This document shows, in pieces, positions 1 through 14,071 of a stretch of DNA of 64,000 nt. A program made the translations under genes and the position numbers. The notes beneath the pieces are model-generated. The model had not been told where the DNA came from, ran no database searches, and was given only the letters and a program-made list of their open reading frames with translations. Source of the stretch: Penelope pileata (taxonomy: Eukaryota > Chordata > Aves > Galliformes > Cracidae). The first letter of the stretch is position 1; each line of letters opens with the position of its first letter. The stretch lies in NCBI GenBank assembly GCA_013396635.1, contig WBMW01005916.1, positions 496,994 through 560,993 of the forward strand. Reading direction: 5' to 3'.

Positions 1-753
1 GGGAGAGAAGTGCTGCATATTCAAGTCACACAGGGGTCCTGTCCTGTATTTTGGGAATGGAAGAAAAGAGAGTTTCTGCCCATCTAAATGAGTCTTACAT
101 TTATACCACACTGTGAGCAGGTGGATATTTGGGGGATTGCTTTTGTGACTGGTCAGCCTTGCTTAGAAAATAGGCATTTTGGCCTACCATTAGCAGTTTT
201 GTTCAGTTTTCTGCCAAGAAATGTCCTGACAATCTCAACATTATTCCAGCTAAACTATGCTTTTCTGAAAACCTGAAATAAAAGAAAGATTTTCTGGAAA
301 TAGCATAGGTAGCTCTTACTCTCTAAGCATTTATTTTCTGTCATGGAGTCCAGTCCTTCTCTAGCAGTTCTGCTAATAAGAAGAAAACACATTTTTAATT
401 TGAAGCTAGTCACGGGGCCCTCCCTCAGGTTTTGATGAAGGGAGAATATTACTCAAAGAGATGACCCCATATGGCTCCTGTTGTTCCCACCAGACCATCC
501 AGGAGTGGCACGCACAGCACTAGCTCCCTTCCCATGAGGAGGTAAGGCCATGCTGTTAGCCAGTCTTATTCAGCAAGGAGGCAAAATTGCTTGCATTACT
601 GGCCCAGTCTAATTGCTTCCAAAGAAACAAAAATTGAGGAAAAGAAAGGGGAAATGGCAGCTGTGATAGATAGTCCTATCTGTACTGAACACAAATCTCC
701 TAGGAACATCTAGGAAAGAAGAACTTTCCCTCACTTCCAGAAAAAAAAAAAAA

Positions 754-785
754 NNNNNNNNNNNNNNNNNNNNNNNNNNNNNNNN
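754..785. other. Assembly gap at a poly-A tract
   Basis: A run of 32 N is bounded by 13 A on the left and 11 A on the right. It is probably a collapsed or unresolved homopolymer. Confidence 0.98.
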
Positions 786-3700
786 AAAAAAAAAAAGACA
801 CCAGAAGACAGCAAAAGCAGAAAAAGGAGAGAAATTTTGATAGCAGGGATTACCACTGCCATCTAGTAACCCCACTGTGATAAAGGAGACAGCTTTTCCC
901 TGGGAAATCTAAAGTCCAGACCATAGACATTTTCATCTGCCACTTTAAAAAAAATACTTTTATAATGTGTGTCAGGTATTTTTTGCTCTCTTCCTGTCAT
1001 ATACAATTGCCACACCAATGGAAAAAGCCCCTACCTCCATCTTGGATTAACACAAGTGACATTTCTCCTTAGCTGTGTTTATATAGCTACTGTCAGTCAC
1101 ATCAACTTTAAAATCTTGTTTAGTCAGGACAGACTTACAAATGCTTCCTGACTTCCCTGGAAATATCTGCAAGTATTTATATATATTCTTATTTTCATGA
1201 TGATTTAAATTCCTTTTTTTTTTTTTTAACAATAAGTCTTTCCTATAATCTGTATGGCAATCCCATGAAGCAAGCAGAGAGGAAAAAAAAAAAAAGAAGT
1301 CATGGGAGCTACAAATTGTGGAATAAGTCTAAATATTTCAGTTTTAAAAGCTCATTTCCTCTAAATGCCCTTCAAACTTTAGACTTACCTTCTAAAGAGC
1401 CTTATCTCTATTTTTAGTTCACAGGGTCAGGAGACCTTTCTTTGCCAATTGCTTGATGGCCAACAGTTCAAAAGCTATTGACCAACTACGAGAGCAACAG
1501 TACAAAACTGTTCTAGGTCTCACGACCCTGTCTCAGCCAAATGGATTGTTTTTGAGAAGCCCTGGGGATAATAAATTATATAGCCAAATAGACACATTAA
1601 AACACTTTGGCTGCACTGAAGACCAGAAAGTGCTGTGGTGATGATAGGCCACGTTTTAACTCTATAATAAGCACAGCTCAGATAGTGGTTTTTAATTTAC
1701 TTGAAACACAGTCGTTTGGATGTTAAGACCTCAGTTCTTCCATCAGGCAAGGGAAGCTAAAACCATGACTCTGAAACCTCCTCCCAGTTTAATCCATGTG
1801 AACTGCCTTCACACCATTTACCTCCCTTACAATTAATTTTGGGGCAATGTCAGGCAAATAAACATACAAATAAAAACAAAGCAGGCACTACTGCAGCACT
1901 CCTGTGGCAATGCAAACCTCTCCCATAGGGAAAGGAGAACAAAATGAAAAGGCTATTAAGGGATTAACAAAGAAGTAACTCTAATTTTCTTCTCTTATGA
2001 AGTTCATAAAAAGTCGTAAGAAGAAAGGAAGGAGAAACTCATACAAGGTGCACAATGCAGATTTACTTGCATTGCAAAGCCAGCACTTGAGCATCCGGTG
2101 CTGAAGTGTAACAAGGTGTGCCATGTGTTCATGCTCCAAGATGAGCGAAGGGGATGGCAGCTGAGGAAAAGGAGAACGTAGAGGGAATAGCAGCCTGGCA
2201 GAGAAGGTATAGGATGTGCTGCAGGGCCTCGGGTGCCATGCTGTAGGGGGAATGCTGCAAATGTCATCTTCTAACCCTTGGAGTAGTCTAATGAACCCTG
2301 CAGAGCCTTCTGAAATAAACAGAAGAGAAAAAACAGAATGGTGTAATGACTCATTAACCCATTGATGTGAGTTTATATTTTAACCAAGCTTTAGGCTTGC
2401 AGACCAAAGAAGAGAAGAAGCTTTCTTATTGGCTTGGCCCAGCCTTTGCCAGAAGGGGTCAAGTTCATTTTTCAGACTTTGAAGCAGGTCCACTGAGAAG
2501 GTCTCAGCTAGCATAAAAAGGAGTAAAAAAGAAATTAAAAGGGAAGAAAACCCTTAAAGGAAAAGATTCTCAGAAGGAAAAGCCATGGCCTTTTCGATTT
2601 ATCTGAAGTTACAAAGCACCCCTTAATGTTTTTCAGTCCCTCCCTTCATGCAGCTCAGGGTGGCTGTACCTGTGTCACCACCGTAGTAGGACACAGTACC
2701 TGAAACAGGCCACTACAATTCTTCTTTTTTTCAAATATTTCTTTCTGTGGACTCACAGCAGCTCCCTTTAAGGAGCAGAGTCCTATGAACCCTTTGAGTT
2801 TGCTGACAGAAATTCATTCTGCATCCACAATGCCAGGCAGCTGCAAGTGATCCTAAAATCCACTTCGTTCACACATACAAAAAAAATTGGGATTATTAGC
2901 TTAAATATAGCTTTCCAGGTTAAGGCACATTAAATGCCAGCCTAAAGAGTTTTATATTGACAGTGACAGCAGGATTTCAGTCCCTAGGGCTGGGTGTAGG
3001 AGTTTGGCAGCTCAAGACAATCCGACAGATGTCTTCTCCTTCCCAGCCTTTAGTCATCCATGTACCTCTGCTAGCTTGTTATTCTAGGCAGCCGTCTATT
3101 TTATTGGTATGACAAGGCTTGCATAAGCCAAGCAACTCAGATGCATTCTTTATCTATTTTTCCCAAGATTGCTTTTGTTCTAATGTGTATAGAGTCAGTT
3201 TGTTTGATCAAATCAGGAAAAAAACTCACAGACATCAGGAAATATAGACAAAGTCCTACAGAGTGGGTGCATCAGAAAGCAAACAGGACACCCCAAATCT
3301 GTCTTTTGGCACAGTGAAATGATAACCAGGAACTCTGAAGCTCAAAGACACATTTGGATTTCAGCTTCAGCATATGGACTTATATAAGGTCACTAAAGCA
3401 AGTATCTCAACACAAAATCTCTCTCCTGCAGCTTTTCTGCATGCAGTTGACATTTGTTTTTTTGATGGGATAGGTTCCCTCTTGTTATTATGAAGAGCAT
3501 CGGGACTGTTACTTGTATAGGAGCTGTAACTCCACTGATTTCAGTGGAGACGCAGTGTATCAGCCACACTGACAAGTCCAGAGTTGCCCATTATTTTTAT
3601 TGGCCTTAGCCTCTCCGTATAGACATAAGACATAATGAATCTGTCATCAGTATTTACTCATTCTCCATCATCCTCATACCTCAACATCTCGTAATCTTTA

Positions 3701-6700
3701 ATATATTTGCCTTCACGCTCTCCAAGGCAGTTTTGTTGTTTTTATCTCACCAGTGAGAACTCAAGAAGAGAGATGCACGCAGCCTTGGTTTCTCGCTCTC
3801 TCTTTAACTCCCACTCCCCATTTATAAGTTAGAGACCAAATGCCTTCAGAAACCTGCAGCAGATCAGGGAATCAAGCCCACTTCCCAGCCTAGGACAGCA
3901 ACCACAGATGTCCCCTGAATCTGCATGCAAACCCCGTGGTGGTGTGTGGGGAGCTTCTGCCCCAGCCCCCAGCCAAGCATGAGCACAGAGCACCACGCAC
4001 GGAACAACAAGCACTGAGCAACAAGCACCTAGTGTTTCTGCTGCTGAGAGGCAGGAGGGGCTCAGGCTTCACAGCACATTTCTCCACAGATCCATCTCAG
4101 GCAGCACAGTTATTAACTGTTAATTCCCTACAGCATACCTGATGCTGTGCAAAGGGGATGGCTGTTGAAAGGAAGCTGACTTTGCACAGTGAATTGAAGC
4201 GGTTTTCATTCTTTACCATCTCCCTCTCTTGCTTCTTTGTCTTTTCAGTCAATCAGAATTCTTTAAAATTCCATGTGAAAAGTAAATAACCAGCCCCAGC
4301 TCATTTCACCTCCTAACAGGAGCTGTAAATAACATATTCCCAATCATTCATATCGTGTGACTTGAACTTTATGCTGAGGGGGGTTATGTGTGTTAGCACT
4401 GGAGACATATCTCTGAGGCAGGCTATGCTTCGTAGTTAATAGTTATGTGCCGCATACCTGGGCTGAGGAATCATTATACCCCCTGTGAGCAATTCCATAT
4501 TTATATATAATGATCTCATTACTAGGCAGCTAGTCCAATTTTATCTAGACTTTAATATTTCTTGAAGCAAAAAGCATACAAAGGGGGTTCAAAATGCCAA
4601 CTCAATCAAACTCCGTATTGATGGACAATTACTCAACTGCAGGTCAGTAGAAATAGAAAAAGGAAAAGGACTATCCTTCGGCTCAGCTAAGCTGTCTTAC
4701 CTCCCTTCACTGTCTCAGTCTGCACGTAGGACAGCCACCAGCTACTTGAACACGTGAACAGACGTGAGCTGGTGAAGTTTTACCTGGAGTTGTGCCAGTG
4801 CAGCCCTGCTGCTCCACAGGATGCTGTGCAGAGATCTTCCTTCAGTTTCCATACTCATGGTTCTCATCTCCCACCTCATCTACCCTCAGAGTTTTATCCC
4901 CAGTCCTTGTCTGGACAACTTTAAACTCTCATCATTACTTCCACACCAAGGGATCGAGCTGGGCTGAGAGAGGAGACATTCTGAAAATGCCCACAGGACA
5001 GAGAACACGTATTGCCTCCCTGTGCCAAAAGTTCCTTTTTCAACACACCAACATCCTGGTCTTCACTCTACTCTCTGTTAAACCAATGGCTCTTTTTTTT
5101 TTTTTGGCTTTTTTTTTTTCAATTTCCCTCAGATAAGAAAAAATACTTGATATCCCCAATAGTCATCCTCATTAGGGTTTTTACATTTGCAATCTACCAC
5201 CTTAGACCTGTTTCTTAAGGTACTAATAGCTAAGGTCATACTGTCTCAGTTGCATGCTGTCTACACAAACTTCCCACAGGGAAGCAGGCCCTTTTTTCCC
5301 CCATTTTCTTCTCACATTAATATTTCAGCCGTAAGGGCTTGTTGGCTTTATGCAACGTTTTGCCTTCCATTTGCTCCCCTTGCTTGTTCCAGAGCCTGTG
5401 ATGAAGACTGCAACAAGAGCACCTCATGGTACAAAACAGATTCATTCTAGTGCCACAAATTGTAATGAGAAGAGAGCTGGGAATCAATCCTATCTCGTCA
5501 TGACAATCTCAAGATTGGAATCGCACGATCTTCCTCAAATGTGGGCATCCATCACTCCTACCCCAGCAACACCTATTGGGCAGCAGGAAGAAAACACTTT
5601 CCCTGTGTTCCAAGCACATATGGCAGTAAAAATAAAATACAACTGGCTGCTGCTGAGAAATTTCAAAATATTACTTCCTTACCTAAAATATTAAGCAAAA
5701 CCCATTTATTTTAAAAACTATCTCAGAAAGAGAGAATGCCCTACTGACCAAAATTTGTTACAATCCAATACTGCTCCATGAACTGTGTCATCAGTTTGCT
5801 GAGCCCCAGCCACACACTCTTTTGCTGTAAGGAAACTCAGTAGGTTTTCTTTCAAGTGGTTAATGATATATGTGACATAAGTACGCATGAGTATATTTTT
5901 CTCATCTTGTGGGATTTAGCTTGTTTATCTGCTTGAGTTTCTTGTAGAGAAAACTCAGTCAGGGCACAGCATCTCTAATAGATTTTGGTTTCCCTGTGCT
6001 TCAGTTTCTGTCTCTCCTGTACCTGCCGTGACAGCCATCTCCTGCCCCCGTGGCTGTACCCAGGGGCACTGTGCCACCATGCAGCGGTCTCAGCATGGCT
6101 CTGCCTTCTCTCATGCCCACTGCCAGAATGGGTGTCTGCCAGGGACTTGCCCACCCTCGTTTGCCAGTGGTGACCAGCCCGTGTGAGAGGATTCAGTATG
6201 CTTTGACTTCTCTTTCCCTCGCAATTCCGTTAAGCCCTCGTGCCAGGCTTGGTTACAGCCTCGGCTGGGGGAATATGCTCACAACCAGTAAATGATGAAA
6301 ATATTCACTATTTATTTATACATCTGAGGAAAGATGATGAGGAGAAAAAAGAGTGCAAATGAATGAACTCATATACAATTGACAAAATGTATGACAAAAG
6401 AAATGGTAAAATGTCATCCAGGGAAGAACTACCCATAGAGAACAAAACGTGACAACTTTATTAATTCCAGATACGTTCCTGTGCCCTTTGCTTAGAGAAA
6501 CAGGCTCCCCTGTCACAGCCTCTCTGCTTACACTCAGCTAACCGAGTAATCTCCCAAATCAACAGCATCATCCCCATCCCTGTCCTCTCGCTGGCTTCAT
6601 TAGCACAGCTAGATCTTTCAGGCAAAGCTGAAAAGCCTATGTACGACTGAGGGAATCCTAGGAAACTTAATTACAAAGTCTCCCCTCTCTACCCAAGCAC

Positions 6701-9700
6701 TGCAAAATGCATGGTGCCTTTCTGAAGGGACATGAGGAGCTGCCATCGTTCTCCAGAATCAGCAGCTGTCACAGGGCTGCTCCGTCAGCGCTATCCTCTG
6801 ACAGAGGAAAAAGCATGGTAACAGCACCAAAGGGATAGTTCGTACCAAGGCTGTCTGAAAGTCATTCCAGCTCATAAAGGTAATCTCAGGCACAATCATC
6901 ATCCTAACGGCTGATAATGTATTCATCATTAGGCTGGAAGAAATTAAAGTTTGTGTGCCAGTACTGAGTGTGCCAGGCTTGCATTTTCAGCTCCACTGTA
7001 GTGTCATATCACTGTATTGCTTTAGCTGCTTATGTTTTATTATTTGTTCCTATAGCAATGGCTTTGTTATTTCCCTGGAAAATAAGACCAGTCTGTCAGA
7101 TGACATGACCAAATTTCTGCTCGTTTATATTAAGAGCCTGTGCACTACAAAAACATGATAATAGTACCCTCAGCCTGATGGCTGTTCTTCAGCACTACCC
7201 AGGGGAGGGCTAGCTGACCTCCCACAAATCTTGCAGATGGCACTTACATTCACAGTAAGTTCACATTCTGTTACAAGTAGTCATAAATACTCACATTAGA
7301 GTATTTACTGCACCTACAAAATCTTCTACACAAATTGGTAACAACTCAGCTAACTATCTCTCTCCTCTTGTATGTTGTTACCCATTAGTTTTCACTCCTA
7401 ATGACCACAGTCTTATATTGCCTGTCAGACAATCGTGATATATCATGGGATGCATCGGGGAAAATACTAAGTGCAACTTACTGGCACCACCAATAACATA
7501 AAAAGCATCTAATGTAATGCTTTATTATAATCTGTCCTGTTCACTGTGACCTGCAATTATTTTTTACTCAGCTGTGCATTTTTTCTTTCAGGCACAAATT
7601 TATTTTCAGCCAAGTTCAAAGGCTGGAAGAGTGAAATTAAGTGTTTTCTTCTGTCATTAGAGAGATACTGAGGTGTATTCTTTATCTTCCCATTCCTTGT
7701 ATAGTTGACACCAGTAGGAAACACTGGTTTGATGAAAGCCAAGTGATTGCTACAGGTATGGGCCATCCTTAAGTAAGAATGGTAACAAAGATGCAGTAGC
7801 ACCTGCCAGCAACTGCAGCACCTGCACAAGGTTTCTGCAGGGTTTATGCTACAGTTGCCGACCACATAATAAAGCCTGCTCTGCACAACTTCATTACAGA
7901 GGTTACGGCTGGCAAATTAAATCTACATTATCCCTACCTGTGATGTAATTGAACTTTTGCTTTCCACATAAACATATCTTTCAAATGTGCCTATTTAAGG
8001 GCAATAAATATGACTACTGCAAGGCAATGTAGATTGCTCCCTCCCCACCTTTGCTCAGCTTAAAGATATCATGCAGTCCTTGCCTTCTTTCAAGACAATA
8101 TTTGAAATGTCATCCACTCCTTGCTTTCAGAACAAGAAAGCATTGCTAAGGGCAAAGGCCTTTGCTTTACAGTGTACGAATTTATCTTTCTCTTATTTCC
8201 TAATCCTATTATCTACATCTGCTTTATCTGTTAAACCCACACTCAGCTGTATTCTACCTCCATTAATACCTTCCAGCAGTGTATCTCAGCAATCAGAAGC
8301 TCACTTCCAAATGCTGCTTTTTGGGTAACATACTCCAAACTGCCCTTTATGTACTCTTTTCTTCAGAAGCCTTTGCTACTGTTCAGGATCCCTTTGTGAT
8401 ATGAGCACTCTTCTTTGAATCTGTCACCCAAAAGCACTTTCTGAGGGCCTGTATTCATTAACTCAGGGAAATAAGTTGTGCTTGCCACAATGGAGCTTTC
8501 TTAAGTGAATCCGCATTTGTTTGAAAGAACAGACTTCTTAAAAAGATAAGATCTGGTGCAGCAAAACCATATGCTCCCCACTAACGATGTACTTACCTAA
8601 CAGGTAGCAGCAGTCTGGTGATCCTAGTGAAAACCGGGTCAACATTTGCACCTTCTCAGCACACATATATCCATGGGATCATACCATTAGTAGAATACTC
8701 TTCCCCATTTTCCCTTTGCCCCGCCTTGTGCTCCCTACCGAGCTCACACCTGCTTACAGAGGTTTTTGTCCTACAGTCCTACCATTCAGGTGGGTTGTAA
8801 CAGCACCAAATTCATGTCAGTCGTGGTTTGGGGCTGGGTTTTTTTTCTCCCATGAAATATGTGTTCAGGAGCAGCTTTAATCAGAATATCTGAAAACAAC
8901 CTGAGTCAGTAGAGAAGTTGCAGTCTTTCTGACCTCACTGTTCACTGCCCCCATTACAACACCGGCATGTGACTTTTCGGGGTAGGCAGTCAGTCTAAGG
9001 ATAGACTCTGTGTCCTCAACATAAACAGAAAGCAGTCTTCTCATTATGTTTTGATAGCCCAAAGCCACAGGAAATAGAGAGCAGGCTGGGCATTTCTGCG
9101 CTTTGTTAGAGTGAAAGGACAATCAACATCAGGAACATTAGTGGTGGCAGAACACAAGATTGCTCAGCAGTGTATGAACAGAAAACTAGTCATCTGAATT
9201 GGATTTTCAGCCGGGGCCTAGGAGGCCAAATTTAATCATCCACCTAAAATTATCACACAAGTCAATATTCCCCACTTCCCTTTGCGAGGGAAAGAATCTG
9301 ATTCTCTGCTTTTCAGTCAAGCAGGTGGCCTTGAGGCAGCTAACCAGCTGGCTGATAGCTAAATACCTTTGCCAAGACAAAAGCGAGTAGCATGATTGAT
9401 TATCTTCCTATTGCACTGGAAGCGGACCCTCCTCACCGGTCAGGCTCCCGAGCTCCCGCTCTGCTAGCATGCAGGAAAACTCTTCCGAGAGCTGGCAGCG
9501 GTGGCCCCAAACACCAGCCTCTGCCTGGCCTCTACTTTAGTTACCAGCCCGGGTCAGGTCAGTTTGCTGATGGGGCAGCAATAAAAACACAGGAGTTTTA
9601 AATTTCATTTTAGCAATGCCGAAGAGATACCAGGAATATCAACCAGGTGATGCAGCCCACACCCTCGCTGCAGTGGGCATACCGTGGTTCCGGAGCAGCA

Positions 9701-12591
9701 TCGAGGTGACAAACCTGCACCGCACTGAACAGCCTCTGCAGTGCTGCAGCTCCACCAAGCTTAGCACAGCTGCAAGAAGTTCCTGACAAGCTGGATGAAC
9801 GCTTCAGCCGTGCGAGGCAGGCTCTGCACTGCCGTGCTGCACAGCTAGCAGCACCCAGGCTGCCACTCGGCTTACAGGCAGCCCAGAGTCTGCCTACAGT
9901 ACCGTGCAGTCATATTTTTGATTACTTCATTCCCTGCAGTGCCTGCTAAGATCAGCAGTGGTTTTACATGCTCCTGAGAGAAGGAAAATTTATAAGTCCC
10001 ATCATACCTCCTTCTCTCACTTTGATCACATCCCGACCTTCTGGCATAAAAAGCAGCTTTATGGGTGCTCGTGACAGGACGCAAGCAGCCCTGCAAAAAC
10101 AGTCCCCTGCAATCAAGTGGCATTGATGCTGCCTTTCAGCCACCATTCTCTTCCAGTTCTGGAAGTCTCCAAGACTTTGAGAGAAGGTCTTGGGGTTCCT
10201 TCATCCAGCCCTAGTGTGGATGAGCTTCCTGGCCACTCCATTTGTGCCTCAGTTTTCACATGTGTGAAATGGCTGTGGCAAAAATAAGATGTGACATAGA
10301 CATTAAGGGAAGAAATCAAGCGTAAAATGAAGAACGCTAAGGTTGCAGGCTCATTTCTCATTATCTCCCTGTCAATCCCCTCACCCATCCCAGCCTGCTT
10401 TTAATCACCCTGTCCGTGGAGCCCCATCGCTGTTCCCACTGCTTCCCCTCTGCATGCAGGAATCACAGTGCCGGCTGTGCACGAGGATACTGTCAAATGC
10501 TTCCGAACGTTTCTTGAGGCAGAAGAAGCTCTGCAGACTCCAGTGCGGCTGACACAGGCAAAGGGCATCCATAAATTACGGAGGACTGCCTGGGCCTGAG
10601 GACAGGTGGATCTAAGGTAAAATGCTCAGAAATAGCCGGAAAGTAGAAAGGAAAAGGAATTATTCTTTCTGCAAGAGATTTTCCAGCTGTACTTCATATA
10701 ACATTTTAACTGGGAGGCACATGAAGGGAAAATGTTTAAAATATAGATTGTTGCAGCTGTGAGGGGATTTCTATCCTAGGCAATGCAAATCCTCAGGGAG
10801 AAAAACACAGGTTTTGTTACAGTTCTGTGTTACAAATGCACAAGCCAGGAGGTTTTCCTCACTGCATCAATTTATGAAGACAGAATATTCTCTTTCTTCA
10901 GGGGAGAAGGGAGAGAGACCTGATCCAGCAGGCAGAGGTGCACGTCTGATTAGTCACATAATTTCGATGAGTTCAATCAATGAGCCCATTTATGAGCACA
11001 TTCACCTTCCACATCACCACTCGCAGGATTGGGCCCTATAAAAACATAAAAGCCAAGGAACGGATAGGAAACGAATTGCAAAAACAGCTTCCACTGAGCA
11101 CAAAACGCCTCGGGTTGATAGCTGAGAATGCACTGCGGTCTCTGGAGACAAATTCCCTCATACTGGCTCTCTCACTGTGTCGCAGAAACATTGTTTGCTT
11201 GGTTTTAGTTCTTAGATGAAGGCAAGAAAGAGAAATACTTCAGTGAAACAATGTGCCATTCATGAAAGCAGCTTGCTATAACTGCCATGTTATTTTTTGT
11301 ATTACACGGGGAACCAGCAAGGTGTGTGGGGAATATTGGAAACAACACAAAGGGAACAGAGCACTTCCAGTGTAAATAATTATGATATTTCTTGCGCATA
11401 TCTCTGCACTGCAGCTGTATGCTTTAGCTTTGCCTGAGGACACACTGCAAGCCTGTACCCAGAGGTGTGAGGCTGGATTCTGCGGGGCACAGAGAGGCCT
11501 CAACTGGGATTGCAGATGCCTACAAACTTTGCAAAACAGAGGACAGAGAACTGGACAGATGGCAAGAGAGAGCCTCCAGTAGGCAGGAAGCTGCCTAGTA
11601 GCCTCCATCTGCCCATGGTTAGACATTCAGAAGTTGCAGTTTTTAAACCAGCTGAAGTCTTCCAACCCTTGCTTGGTCTTCCCCACTCCCCTCTTGACAA
11701 TACACTGAGATACCCACAGAAAAAAAAAATAGTTTTTCAGCTTGCTCAATGCAGTTTCCTGAGCAGCCGCAAAAGCAGCTCTGCCTCAGAGCAGAAGGAA
11801 CAAAGCAGAAGCAGGGATTTCTTCTGCTGATGCTGCCCCCGAAATACAGTGCAAGCAGCCTTGGGATGATTTGCTGGACTCGGATGCTCAGCAATGAGCT
11901 TGTCCTCGGACAGCAGAAAACAAAATGCAAGCCTCATTTTGTGATAACTTCATTGTTTTCATTCTCTTTTGCTTAACTGAAGATTCAATAGCCATCCAAG
12001 CTGGGAGCTAAGCAATTCATTTACCACCACAGAGGCGATGAATGCCCTCCTCCAGCCCTGTTCCGACAGGCCAGTGCCACCTAGCACTGCTGAGAAAACC
12101 AAGCTCCACGTACAAGGGTGGGTGGACAGAAGCACATACACTGGCAATAACATTGCCCTTCCTCTGCAGTTGCAAATGCATTTAGGAAACAGATTTACTA
12201 AATTTCATGAAGCAATAACTAGGTGTAGATCTCTAAGTGGGTTTAAAGGTAACTAAATGCTGAGACGACTGCAAGGGCCAACAAGACTTGCCTCAGTTAT
12301 GAACAGAGGCAAACATTCACCAAGAAAATATGCTAATACTTGAGGACTTTATTTCATCAAAACAGTTACATTTTTGGCTTGAAAATGAACATCCTGAGAT
12401 CTCTTTCACTCATTTGGATCCCTCTCAATTCAATTAAATTTCAATATGCAAAATATATTTTTAATCTATCTCAAATATTTGACTTCTGAAAAAAATCAGG
12501 AGGCCTGTGTGTTTGTGGTAAAACCTGTGACCCCATGAAAGTCATGTTTTCTCTGTTCCTCAGTCTCCCTGGATACAAAAAAAAAAAAAAA

Positions 12592-12629
12592 NNNNNNNNN
12601 NNNNNNNNNNNNNNNNNNNNNNNNNNNNN
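12592..12629. other. Assembly gap after a poly-A tract
   Basis: A run of 38 N follows 15 A. The right flank (ACCAAAGCACTG) is not A-rich, so more than a homopolymer may be missing. Confidence 0.98.
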
Positions 12630-14026
12630 ACCAAAGCACTGAAGATGTAAAGAGCTGCGATAACTAAACCAAATGGAGCCATGGAGGATTTTTTTCTTGG
12701 TAGTGTACAGTTTCCAGAATAATAGCATAATGGCACAGGAACTGTGTAGTTGAGTATGGAATCAGTGAAAGGGGATTGAGAAAGACACCAACATGCAAGA
12801 ATGATGCAATTCTTGCACAACCAATAATGCTCTTTGACATAAACCTTGGGGAGCAATAGCAAGTCACAGAACTCATGACCATCTCACTTTTTCTGACATG
12901 AAGAGCACCCTGACATGTTACTAAATGAATTTTTCATGAAATATCCCTTGCCAACTGCCTCCTGCTACAAGGTCAAAGACCTGACTATAGGCTTTTAAAA
13001 ATGAAGCATTCCTGCAGTCCTTCCTTCCTAATCAAGTCCCGCACACCGAAAGATTTTTAAGTGTCTAAAAAGAAGGGAAATTATTTTCTAGAACATCTCA
13101 AATGGTTTGGGGACAAATTGCATGTCAAACTCAAAAAAAATCTAAAGCTTCTGTCAATCATAAACTCAGATAGCAGGAAAGTAATGTTATATGATACCTA
13201 TTGGCCTGCAGGCAGAGTGGGTAGGTGTTATCCGCAGAGTACAGTATCTCCAATTATAGGAAGAAGCAGAAGACATGCCAGGAACAGAGGGGAAAAAAAG
13301 TTGAAATCTGAAGGACTCTTGGCTGCCACATTACTTCAGGCTCATGTTCTTGCATGGGGCTGCAGGGAGTTGGCAGCCCGATGCCCAGGATCCCTTGGCA
13401 GTGAGGCTCTGCCCAGTAACTGAGCCAGAATGACAAAAGATACCTACCAGAATTCTTGCAAGGAAGTCTCTGAAGGGAACCCACAGCTGGATCAATGCAA
13501 CAAAAAGGGTGGCCCAAGGGACCTCCTGGGCCCTGCTTCAGCATCACAGAAAGGCTAAAGAAGGGCAGGATTGGAGGCTAAAGCTAAACTTCATAGTGTG
13601 GCTTATCTCCCTTTCTGTCTGTGAATATGACAGCACAGAGTCAAGTTTAAGGCTTCCAAGATTACAATTCTAAACGCAAAATTAAGTTATATACGTACAG
13701 TCAAGATATAGCGTTGCTTGGGAGGAACTGAGGGTAGGACTTGACCCCAAACTCTTATCATATGCTGTAAAAATACAGAATATACACAAAAATTCAAAAC
13801 CCAATAACTAGAACCAAACCAGGCAATAAGACGGTTCCTACCCCAAAGCTTATAATTAGCCAAAGTCAGTATAAAAAAATGGCATTGGCTTTTGAAAAGA
13901 CATTCAGGAAAGGCACAACAATAAAATAAGAATTGTTCAAACAAATATCCCTTGAACGTTCTCCTAACAATACTTAATCCTAAAATGTCTATAGTTTGAA
14001 TAAGTCTTGGTAAATTCTCTGTCAAT

Positions 14027-14071
14027 AAAAAAAAAAAAAAGAAGAAGAAGAAGAGAGAGAATTCTCTCTCT
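14027..14071. repeat. Compound simple repeat A14-(GAA)4-(GA)n ending in a palindrome
   Basis: Fourteen A, then four GAA units, then GA units that turn into TC units across AATT. The perfect 20-base palindrome at 14052-14071 is centred on GAATTC. Confidence 0.9.
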
